The notes beneath the pieces are model-generated. The model was given only the letters and a program-made list of their open reading frames with translations, was not told where the DNA came from and did no database searches. Below are positions 18,793 through 25,781 of a DNA stretch of 64,000 nt, piece after piece (the first letter of the stretch is position 1; each line of letters starts with the position of its first letter). The position numbers were made by a program, and so were the translations under genes. This DNA is from Tenacibaculum lutimaris. Lineage in GTDB: Bacteria > Bacteroidota > Bacteroidia > Flavobacteriales > Flavobacteriaceae. The stretch covers positions 1-64,000 of the forward strand of contig NZ_RAQM01000010.1 in the NCBI RefSeq assembly GCF_003610735.1, written 5' to 3'.

Positions 18793-19203
18793 TTAAGTCG
18801 TTATTTTTGAATCTATCACTGTTTCTCCTTTCACCATTTTTGCTACAGGACACTTACCAGCTATTTCTAACAATTTAGTTCGCTGTTCATCTGTAACTTC
18901 TTTTTCAAAAGAAATTTCTTCTATCAATGATTTTTTAATTCCTTCGGGAGTTAGTTGCTCTTTTTGACTAACATTTACCGTAATTTTTCCTAAATCCCAA
19001 CCTTTACGTTCTGCATACATACGTAAAGTGATAGAAACACAACCTCCTATTGCAGTTAGTAAATACTCTACTGGCGTAGGTCCATTGTCGTCTCCTCCTT
19101 TATCTAAAGGTTCATCAATAACGGCAAAATGATTTCTCATTTTGCCTTCTGCTAAGTAGTTTCGATTAGTTAAAGTAACTGTTGCTGTTGGATTATTGCT
19201 CAT
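18793..19203 (-). CDS. OsmC-family peroxiredoxin-like protein
   Basis: A 136-residue OsmC/Ohr-fold protein with the two redox cysteines of the family, Cys55 in AIGGCVSITL and Cys118 in AGKCPVAKM. The family reduces organic hydroperoxides through these cysteines. The sequence GPTPVEYLLTAIGGC is characteristic of the general OsmC group (YhfA-like) rather than of Ohr, so the reductant and substrate are open. Its start overlaps the stop of the DoxX gene by one base (19203). Confidence 0.88.
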   Translation of the reverse strand: MSNNPTATVTLTNRNYLAEGKMRNHFAVIDEPLDKGGDDNGPTPVEYLLTAIGGCVSITLRMYAERKGWDLGKITVNVSQKEQLTPEGIKKSLIEEISFEKEVTDEQRTKLLEIAGKCPVAKMVKGETVIDSKITT

Positions 19204-19553
19204 TATATTTTTTTACTATAAATATACGAAACTATTAATAGTACCATTGCTATTACAGCTCCAGTTTGTTCTCCATCTCCTATCATAAAGTGAGCGAAAA
19301 AGGCCAGAATAAACGCAAAGAAATACCCTGCATATGCCCACTCATTTATAAACTTACCTCTAAAAAACCAAAGTGCTACTAATCCTAGTAATTTAACTAC
19401 AGCATATGGATAAATAATGTAAGTTGGATACCCAAATGCACCAAACATTTTAGCTACTTCTTCGTAATTAAAAAAATACATCCCTGATGAGAAAAACATT
19501 AACAAGGTTAATAAACTGGTAGCTACATAAAAAATAATTTTGTCTTTTTTCAT
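19203..19553 (-). CDS. DoxX-like four-span membrane protein
   Basis: About 116 residues with four predicted membrane spans (IIFYVATSLLTLLMFF; YIIYPYAVVKLLGLVALWFF; AYAGYFFAFILAFFAHF; GAVIAMVLLIVSYIY), as in the DoxX/DoxD-like family. In mycobacteria a DoxX protein forms a membrane oxidoreductase complex for oxidative stress; its role here is inferred from the redox operon it heads. The frame extends to 19622, but a promoter -7 box at 19577-19584 lies in that extension, so the start MKKDKIIFY at 19553 is chosen. Confidence 0.82.
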   Translation of the reverse strand: MKKDKIIFYVATSLLTLLMFFSSGMYFFNYEEVAKMFGAFGYPTYIIYPYAVVKLLGLVALWFFRGKFINEWAYAGYFFAFILAFFAHFMIGDGEQTGAVIAMVLLIVSYIYSKKI

Positions 19554-19576
19554 TTTGTTTGTTTTTAAATTCTTTA

Positions 19577-19584
19577 CAAATGTA
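19577..19584 (-). promoter_or_regulatory. Promoter -7 box of the DoxX-OsmC-FMN reductase operon
   Basis: TACATTTG on the minus strand fits TAnnTTTG and lies 23 bases before the ATG at 19553. No clear -33 TTG is visible, as expected if an activator is needed. Confidence 0.5.
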
Positions 19585-19653
19585 TATAAAATATTTTTAT
19601 TTACCATGGAAAATAAAAACACGGTAATTAACAGCTTTTAAAAATTATATTCA

Positions 19654-19661
19654 TACCTTTA
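19654..19661 (+). promoter_or_regulatory. Possible -7 box of the GNAT/cupin unit
   Basis: TACCTTTA is one base from the TAnnTTTG consensus and ends 18 bases before the ATG at 19680. Confidence 0.35.
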
Positions 19662-19679
19662 TAGAGATAAATTAAACTA

Positions 19680-20144
19680 ATGAATATAATTAAATTTAAA
19701 GAAGAATACAGCTCCTCTTTTTATGATTTGAACATTGAATGGTTGCGAACTTTTTTTTATGTAGAACCATACGATGAAGAAGTTCTTAGTAAACCCAATA
19801 AATACATCATTGACAAAGGGGGATACATTTTCTTTGCCAAGTTAAATGATGAAATTATAGGTACAGTTGCCCTAATGCCTATGAGCGAACCAAATGTTTT
19901 TGAGTTAACTAAAATGGCTGTTTCACCTAATCATAGAGGACACAAAACAGGGCAAAAACTAATACAACACTGTATTGATTTTGCTAGTAAAAACAACTTT
20001 AATAAACTTGTTTTATATTCAAATACGATATTAGAAAACGCTATTTATATTTATAGAAAATTTGGTTTTGTAGAAATTCCTGTGGAAGAAGGTTGCCCTT
20101 ATGAACGTTGTAATATTAAAATGGAACTGAAAACAAAGTCTTGA
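19680..20144 (+). CDS. GNAT-family N-acetyltransferase
   Basis: A 154-residue GCN5-related acetyltransferase. The acetyl-CoA-binding motif A is seen as ELTKMAVSPNHRGHKTGQKLI (about 80-100; the pyrophosphate loop is HRGHKTG), and motif B-like LYSNTILENAIYIYRKFGF follows. The acceptor substrate cannot be told; close relatives act on small molecules. It is followed after 11 bases by a cupin gene and both end at one terminator, so they form a two-gene unit divergent from the redox operon. Confidence 0.85.
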   Translation: MNIIKFKEEYSSSFYDLNIEWLRTFFYVEPYDEEVLSKPNKYIIDKGGYIFFAKLNDEIIGTVALMPMSEPNVFELTKMAVSPNHRGHKTGQKLIQHCIDFASKNNFNKLVLYSNTILENAIYIYRKFGFVEIPVEEGCPYERCNIKMELKTKS

Positions 20145-20155
20145 TAATTTACTCT

Positions 20156-20533
20156 ATGGATGCAACTCAAATAATTAATATTCAAAAGGAGGCTGAAAAG
20201 CTAATAGATTACTTTTCTCCTAAAATAATTTCTGAGGTTAATAATGAATACGTTAAAATCGCTAAAATTAAAGGAGAAGATATTCCCTGGCATAATCACG
20301 AAAATGAGGATGAGCTTTTTTACATTATTAATGGAAACCTTTTAATGGAAATTGAAAATCAACCTAGTTTTACGATGAAAACAGGAGATTTATACGTAGT
20401 TCCTAAAGGTGTAAACCATAGAGTTAGTTCTTCTGATGAGTGTTTAATTATGCTTATTGAAACAAAATCTACCAAACATACTGGTGATGTAATAACTCCT
20501 ATTACAAAATCTATTGACAACCAAAAATATTAA
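20156..20533 (+). CDS. Cupin-domain protein
   Basis: About 125 residues forming a single cupin barrel. The metal-binding motif 1 is WHNHENEDELFYIINGNLLM (about 42-61), with two His and one Glu; motif 2 is GDLYVVPKGVNHRV with the last His. This form is seen in mannose-6-phosphate-isomerase-like or small-molecule-binding cupins; no catalytic role can be assigned. ATG at 20156 is preferred to the TTG at 20141, which overlaps the end of the GNAT gene. Confidence 0.8.
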   Translation: MDATQIINIQKEAEKLIDYFSPKIISEVNNEYVKIAKIKGEDIPWHNHENEDELFYIINGNLLMEIENQPSFTMKTGDLYVVPKGVNHRVSSSDECLIMLIETKSTKHTGDVITPITKSIDNQKY

Positions 20534-20558
20534 AGCTCCCATTAAGGGAGCTTTTGCT
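20532..20558 (+). terminator. Terminator of the GNAT/cupin unit
   Basis: AAAGCTCCC and GGGAGCTTT pair around ATTAA; the hairpin begins right at the stop codon of the cupin gene. Confidence 0.8.
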
Positions 20559-20612
20559 TCAAAATAAAATTTACAACCACTAATTATAAATTTATTTTTT
20601 TAATACTTGATA

Positions 20613-20668
20613 AAATTTCCCGCTATGCAAACAAACAACTAAAACAAACCAAACATAACGGGAAGTTT
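20613..20668. repeat. Long inverted repeat with an A/C-only loop downstream of aceA
   Basis: AAATTTCCCGCTATG (20613-20627) and CATAACGGGAAGTTT (20654-20668) pair over 15 bases with two mismatches. The 26-base loop contains only A and C apart from one T, so it should stay single-stranded. The 12-mer ACAAACAACTAA occurs in the loop and again just after the second arm. It lies in the 3' untranslated region of aceA but has no T run on that strand, so it is not a clear terminator. Confidence 0.55.
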
Positions 20669-20686
20669 ACAAACAACTAAGATTTT

Positions 20687-22318
20687 TTATATAACCACTA
20701 CACTCTCTTCTTCTAATCTTTTATCTTTTGTTCCTGCTTCAAATTGATTAGACGTATTCTTTTCACCACTCGCTTTCAGCGCCTTGTCTCCTGCAAAAAA
20801 TGTTTTATGATCATCTCCTAAATCAGAACCAGCCATACGTTGATGTTTTACACACGATACACCTTTTCTAATTTCTTGTCGTTGTACACCTTTTACGTAA
20901 GCTAACATTCCATCTTCACCAAAATAACCTTCTGTTAAATCATTCATATGTAGTGCTGTTGTATGATACGTTGGTAAGGTGATTAAATGATGAAAGATTC
21001 CTGCTTCTCTTGCCCCATCTATTTGGAACGTTCTAATTTTCTCATCTGCTAATTGGCAAAGTTGTGACCCGTCATAAGCTACATCCATTAAATTATTTCT
21101 ATCATACATTGAAACATCATACCCTTGTATTACCATTTCATCATATGCTTGATTACGGAAATTTAAAGTCCAGTTAAATGATGGCGAGTTGTTGTATACT
21201 AATTTTGCATTTGATACTACAGCTCTTACTCTATTTACCATATTTGCTATTTGCCCTACATGAGGTGTAGGTGTTTCAATCCAAAGTAAATCTGCACCAT
21301 TTTGCAAGCTTGTAATACAATCCAACACTACCCTATCGATATTAGTCCCTTCTCTAAATTTATACAAACCATTTGCCAAACGTACAGGACGCACTAATTT
21401 TCCTTCACGTTTTAATAACACATCATCTTCTCTTGCTTCTTCAATCGTAATTTCTTCAGCCTCTACAAAAGCTAAGTATTGTGATGCTAAATCTCCTGGT
21501 TCTTGACTTACTGGTAATTTTTGAGTTAATCCTGCTCCTTCCGAATCGGTTCTAGCAACAATAACCCCATCTTCTATACCTAATTCTAAAAAGGCATATC
21601 TAATTGCATTAAGCTTTGCTATAAAATCTTCATGTGGTACAGTTACTTTTCCATCTTGATGTCCGCATTGTTTAGCGTCTGAAACTTGGTTTTCTATTTG
21701 AATAGCACAAGCACCAGCTTGAATCATTTTTTTTGCTAATAAATACGTTGCTTCTTCATTTCCAAAACCAGCGTCAATATCTGCAATAATTGGTACAATG
21801 TGCGTTTCGAAATTATCGATTTCATTTTGCACGTCTTCTCCGTTTTCTAATCTTCTAAATAAATCGTTTAATTCAATAGCGTCTGCTTGACGCAAAAAAT
21901 CATAAATTTCTTCAATTAACGCAGGAACTGCTGTTTTTTCATGCATTGACTGGTCTGGTAACGGTCCGAATTCTGAGCGTAACGCAGCTACCATCCATCC
22001 AGAAAGATATAAATAACGTTTACTAGTAGTTTTATGATGTTTTTTAACCGCAATCATTTTTTGCTGTGCCACGAATCCGTGCCAGCACCCCAATGATTGT
22101 GTATAATTAGATGAATCTGCATCGTAAGCTGCCATATCTTCTCGCATGATTGTAGCGGTATATCTGGCGATATCTAAACCAGTTTTAAAACGGTTTTGCG
22201 CTACCATTCTAGCAGCATTTTCAGGAGAGACTGAGTTCCAAGTTGTCCCGTACTTTTTCTTTAATTCTTTTACAGTTTGTAAAGCAGAACTATAATTAGC
22301 GTGTGCTAAATTTTTCAT
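20687..22318 (-). CDS. aceA: Isocitrate lyase (long, Pseudomonas/Bacteroidota type)
   Basis: A 543-residue enzyme that splits isocitrate into succinate and glyoxylate, the first step of the glyoxylate bypass. The catalytic loop reads AKQCGHQDGKV (the KxCGH signature in the KQCGH form), and DIDAGFGNEEATYLL and VIVARTDSEGAG carry metal and substrate ligands. The length is over 100 residues more than E. coli AceA and matches the long type seen in Pseudomonas aeruginosa. aceB lies 175 bases upstream in the same orientation, making an aceBA pair. Confidence 0.95.
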   Translation of the reverse strand: MKNLAHANYSSALQTVKELKKKYGTTWNSVSPENAARMVAQNRFKTGLDIARYTATIMREDMAAYDADSSNYTQSLGCWHGFVAQQKMIAVKKHHKTTSKRYLYLSGWMVAALRSEFGPLPDQSMHEKTAVPALIEEIYDFLRQADAIELNDLFRRLENGEDVQNEIDNFETHIVPIIADIDAGFGNEEATYLLAKKMIQAGACAIQIENQVSDAKQCGHQDGKVTVPHEDFIAKLNAIRYAFLELGIEDGVIVARTDSEGAGLTQKLPVSQEPGDLASQYLAFVEAEEITIEEAREDDVLLKREGKLVRPVRLANGLYKFREGTNIDRVVLDCITSLQNGADLLWIETPTPHVGQIANMVNRVRAVVSNAKLVYNNSPSFNWTLNFRNQAYDEMVIQGYDVSMYDRNNLMDVAYDGSQLCQLADEKIRTFQIDGAREAGIFHHLITLPTYHTTALHMNDLTEGYFGEDGMLAYVKGVQRQEIRKGVSCVKHQRMAGSDLGDDHKTFFAGDKALKASGEKNTSNQFEAGTKDKRLEEESVVVI

Positions 22319-22396
22319 AATTTTGTAATTGATAAGGTTATTAATTTTTATTGATAGCTAGCCCTCTTAAATGTTGCCGCATTTTTGGGGGCTTTT

Positions 22397-22411
22397 TCTC
22401 GATAATCGAGA
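22397..22411 (-). promoter_or_regulatory. Perfect 15-bp inverted repeat between aceB and aceA
   Basis: TCTCGAT-A-ATCGAGA is a perfect inverted repeat about 80 bases before the aceA start. It may be an operator or an intercistronic RNA hairpin. It does not share the AGCGAA half-site found upstream of aceB. Confidence 0.4.
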
Positions 22412-22493
22412 TTTAAATATTTTAAGTTTAGTCTTTAATTTAAAATGCTTTTCTCTACAAATACCTTCTAAGCTTACACCTAAATAGCTTACT

Positions 22494-24089
22494 CTATAAA
22501 TATTTATATGCTGGTAAGGTTAAAAACTCAACAAATTCTTTGTTTAAAATTAACTCGTCAAATAATTGAACGGCTAATTCAAATTTTCCGTTGTTATACC
22601 TGTCTTCACCTACATAACTTTTTATTTTTTTGAGTTCTTCTTTTTTAAATTGCTCGTACATGCCTTCCGTAAATGTTCTACCATCTTCAAGCATTACGCT
22701 TTTATGCAACCATTGCCATACCTGTGTTCGAGAAATTTCAGCAGTTGCTGCATCTTCCATCAAGTTATACAAGGCAGCGGCTCCTTGTCCCATTAACCAA
22801 GATTCTATATACAGAATTCCAACATTAATGTTTTCTCGTATACCATTTTCAGTAATTGTACCTTCAGGTAATGCCACTAAATCTTCTTCAGTAATAGTTA
22901 AATCTTCTAGCTTTTTATCTATTTGATTTGCATTAGGCATTGTTTTATTAAAAACATCCATTGCAACTTCTACTAAACCAGGATGAGCAACCCAAGTTCC
23001 ATCATGACCATTCTTAACTTCTTGTTCCTTATCATTCTTCACCTTTGCAAAAGCTTCTTTATTTAACTCATCGTTATTCTTTACTGGAATTTGTGCAGCC
23101 ATTCCTCCCATAGCATGTACACCACGTTTATGACATGATTGAATAACTCGTAATGAATATGCTTTCATAAATGGACTACTCATGGTTACTTGTGATCGAT
23201 TTGGCACTATAAAACCAGTGTGATTTCTAAACTTTTTAATGTATGAGAAAATATAATCCCAACGACCACAGTTTAATCCAGCCATATGATCTTTTAACTC
23301 ATAAATAATTTCATCTAACTGAAAACTTGCTGTAATTGTTTCAATTAACACTGTTGCTTTAATTGTTTTTTGTTGCACTCCCATATACTCTTGCGCAAAT
23401 ACAAAAACATCATTCCACCAACGTGCTTCTTTGTAATGTTCTAGTTTAGGTAAATAAAAATAAGTTGCACTTCCTCGCTCTTGTAACGTTTTGATATTAT
23501 GGAAAAAGTACAAACCAAAATCAACCAAAGAACCTGACATTTCTACTCCATCAATCAACAAATGTTTTTCGTTTAAGTGCAATCCTCTTGGTCTTACTAA
23601 TAAAGTAGCTACTTTGTCTTTCAACTCATAGCTTTTATCTTTTGCGGCGTTGTAAAATGAAATTGTTTTATTTACTGCATCTCGTAAGTTCACCTGACCA
23701 TCTAAAATATTTTGAATTGTAGGTGAATTACTATCTTCAAAATCTGCCATAAATGTTTTTGCTCCAGAATTTAAAGCATTGATAATCATCTTACGCTCTA
23801 CTGGTCCTGTAATTTCTACTCTCCTATCTAACAAATCTTCAGGTAATGGAGCACATACCCAATCGCTTTCTCTAATTTCTTTCGTTTCTAAAGGAAATGT
23901 TGGGTTGTTTCCTGCATCAAAATGAGCTTGTTCTTTTTCTCTTTCAGCTAATAACTGAAGTCTTTGGGTGTTAAACTTTTCTTGAAGTTGAATTAAAAAC
24001 GCTTTGGCTTCATTAGTTAGAACACTTTTATACTCGGCTTGATCAAAACCTACACATTGAATTTCTTTTGCTAAAACATCTTGATTCAT
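22494..24089 (-). CDS. aceB: Malate synthase A
   Basis: A 531-residue enzyme that condenses glyoxylate and acetyl-CoA to malate, the second step of the glyoxylate bypass. Characteristic segments are DFEDSNSPT, LLVRPRGLHLNEKH, ATVLIETITASFQLDEI with the Mg-binding Glu, LNCGRWDYIFSYIKKF, and the C-terminal WLMGQGAAALYNLMEDAATAEISR (seen around 420-445). The length matches the A-type enzyme. It heads the aceBA pair and is divergent from a RamB/ScfR-like regulator, with the palindrome at 24152-24165 between them. Confidence 0.95.
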   Translation of the reverse strand: MNQDVLAKEIQCVGFDQAEYKSVLTNEAKAFLIQLQEKFNTQRLQLLAEREKEQAHFDAGNNPTFPLETKEIRESDWVCAPLPEDLLDRRVEITGPVERKMIINALNSGAKTFMADFEDSNSPTIQNILDGQVNLRDAVNKTISFYNAAKDKSYELKDKVATLLVRPRGLHLNEKHLLIDGVEMSGSLVDFGLYFFHNIKTLQERGSATYFYLPKLEHYKEARWWNDVFVFAQEYMGVQQKTIKATVLIETITASFQLDEIIYELKDHMAGLNCGRWDYIFSYIKKFRNHTGFIVPNRSQVTMSSPFMKAYSLRVIQSCHKRGVHAMGGMAAQIPVKNNDELNKEAFAKVKNDKEQEVKNGHDGTWVAHPGLVEVAMDVFNKTMPNANQIDKKLEDLTITEEDLVALPEGTITENGIRENINVGILYIESWLMGQGAAALYNLMEDAATAEISRTQVWQWLHKSVMLEDGRTFTEGMYEQFKKEELKKIKSYVGEDRYNNGKFELAVQLFDELILNKEFVEFLTLPAYKYL

Positions 24090-24151
24090 ATCTATTTATT
24101 TTTTCTTATTGATTGACAGTTCAATATTAAAAAAAAGAACTCAAACAAAAA

Positions 24152-24165
24152 AGCGAACGTTCGCT
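24152..24165. promoter_or_regulatory. Candidate operator between aceB and its putative regulator
   Basis: AGCGAACGTTCGCT is a perfect 14-bp palindrome. The half-site TTCGCTAA at its right (24160-24167) recurs at 24196-24203, just before the -7 box of the regulator gene. The palindrome lies about 63 bases before the aceB start codon and upstream of a TAATATTG box (24122-24129, minus strand). Position and symmetry fit binding by the divergently encoded HTH protein. Confidence 0.6.
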
Positions 24166-24209
24166 AAAAATAAGTAATTTACTGATTTTTATTAATTCGC
24201 TAATTTTTA

Positions 24210-24217
24210 TACCTTTG
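24210..24217 (+). promoter_or_regulatory. Promoter -7 box of the aceBA regulator
   Basis: TACCTTTG matches TAnnTTTG exactly. It overlaps the TTG codon at 24215 that begins the longest reading frame, which bears on the choice of start. Confidence 0.5.
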
Positions 24218-25723
24218 AATTACGAATCTTTTAATAAAAACACCTTGGAAGAAGAATATATCAGATTAGTTTTCGGATTAAAGCTTAAACAAATACGAAC
24301 AGATAAAAACCTATCGCTCTTTGGATTAGCTAAACTAACAGGATTATCAAAATCGTATTTAAACGAAATTGAGAAAGGAAAAAAGTACCCAAAAACTGAT
24401 AAAATTGTTATTCTTTCTGAGAAGCTAGAAGTACCTTATGATCATTTAGTTTCCTTAAAATTAGATAAAAACTTAGCGCCAATTGGTGAAATTTTACAAT
24501 CGAAAATTTTAAAAGAAATCCCTTTAGATTTATTTGGCATACAAGAAAACAACTTGATTGATATTATTGCGAACGCCCCTGCTAAAGTAAATGCATTCAT
24601 TAGTACTATTATTAAAATAGCTCAAAACTACAATTTAACAAGAGAGAGCTTTTTTCTTGCTGCATTACGTTCGTACCAAGAGGCACACAATAACTATTTT
24701 GAAGATATTGAAACAAAGGTTACTGACTTTATTAAAGCATATCAAATAAACCCAAACAAACCTATTACTTCAAAAGACTTAGAAGAAATTTTAATTGAAG
24801 AATATGGTTATACTATTGATAGTGAAGAACTTTCTAAACATCAAAAACTATCTGAATTAAGAAACATTTATATTCCAAAGAATAAAACGTTGCTTGTATA
24901 TAATGATATAAACGAAGCGCAGAAAACATTCATTTTTGCTAAAGAGATAGCTTATAATTATTTACAGATAGAAAACAGATTATACACCTTTCCTTGGATA
25001 AAATTTGAGAGTTTTGACCAAGTACTCAATAATTTTATAGCATCTTATTTTGCTGGTGCATTAATTATTCCTAAAGACAATTTAGCTCAAAAACTAACAC
25101 ACTTATTTTCTTTACAAACGTGGCAACCTATACAACTACATAAAATCATCCGAAGTTATAATTGTTCTGATGAAACTTTTTACCAACGCTTAACTAATAT
25201 TTTGCCTAAGCATTTTAATATTAAGAACTTGTTCTTTTTACGATTTACACATAAAGAAGGCTCTCCTGTACATAGACTTTCTAAAGAGTTACATATTACT
25301 CAGCAACAATCTCCACATGCCAATCGTAATAACGAACATTATTGCAGAAGATGGATTGCTATTAAAACTATTCAAGACTTAGAAACTTCTAAAGAAAAAA
25401 AATCTGCTTACGGAATTCAGATATCTTCATACGAAAACTCTCAAAAAGAATACTTAGTACTTTCTGCAGCTACTGCAGACCCTTTTAAAGAAAAAATTAA
25501 TCGTAGCGTGAGCATAGGCATGTTACTTTCTCCACACTTAAAAAGAAAACTTCATTTTTTTGATGAAGATACTTTTATTAAAAAAACAGTGGGGGTAACT
25601 TGTGAAACTTGTGCTGTACAAAATTGTAACGAACGCGTAGCTGAACCGTATATTTTAATGAAGCAATCTAGAAACAAAGAAATAGAAAACACTGTTGAAA
25701 ACATCATTCAATCGTACACCTAA
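24215..25723 (+). CDS. XRE-family regulator of the RamB/ScfR type
   Basis: Up to 502 residues. About 20-75 is a helix-turn-helix (FGLAKLTGLSKSYLNEIEKGK). About 190-300 resembles the IrrE/ImmA region found in this family, but the HExxH site is degenerate (AKEIAYN). The C-terminus has the Cys motif CETCAVQNCNERVAEP of short-chain-acyl regulators. RamB, a member of this group, controls glyoxylate and acetate genes in Corynebacterium; the divergent aceB makes the same role likely here, with an acyl-CoA as possible ligand (inference). The longest frame starts at TTG 24215, inside a promoter box; TTG at 24245 may be the true start. Confidence 0.85.
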   Translation: MNYESFNKNTLEEEYIRLVFGLKLKQIRTDKNLSLFGLAKLTGLSKSYLNEIEKGKKYPKTDKIVILSEKLEVPYDHLVSLKLDKNLAPIGEILQSKILKEIPLDLFGIQENNLIDIIANAPAKVNAFISTIIKIAQNYNLTRESFFLAALRSYQEAHNNYFEDIETKVTDFIKAYQINPNKPITSKDLEEILIEEYGYTIDSEELSKHQKLSELRNIYIPKNKTLLVYNDINEAQKTFIFAKEIAYNYLQIENRLYTFPWIKFESFDQVLNNFIASYFAGALIIPKDNLAQKLTHLFSLQTWQPIQLHKIIRSYNCSDETFYQRLTNILPKHFNIKNLFFLRFTHKEGSPVHRLSKELHITQQQSPHANRNNEHYCRRWIAIKTIQDLETSKEKKSAYGIQISSYENSQKEYLVLSAATADPFKEKINRSVSIGMLLSPHLKRKLHFFDEDTFIKKTVGVTCETCAVQNCNERVAEPYILMKQSRNKEIENTVENIIQSYT

Positions 25724-25728
25724 ACACC

Positions 25729-25758
25729 TTGTTTTATACATTGATTTTCTTATTTTAG
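25729..25758 (+). promoter_or_regulatory. Promoter of the acyl-CoA carboxylase gene
   Basis: TTG (25729-25731) and TATTTTAG (25751-25758) are spaced by 19 bases; the -7 box differs from TAnnTTTG at one or two bases. The ATG at 25782 follows by 23 bases. Confidence 0.5.
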
Positions 25759-25781
25759 CACACGCAAACAAATAACTTACC

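Noticed and set aside
19554..19622. N-terminal extension of the DoxX-like protein
   Set aside because: A promoter -7 box lies inside it, and four-span topology is complete without it.
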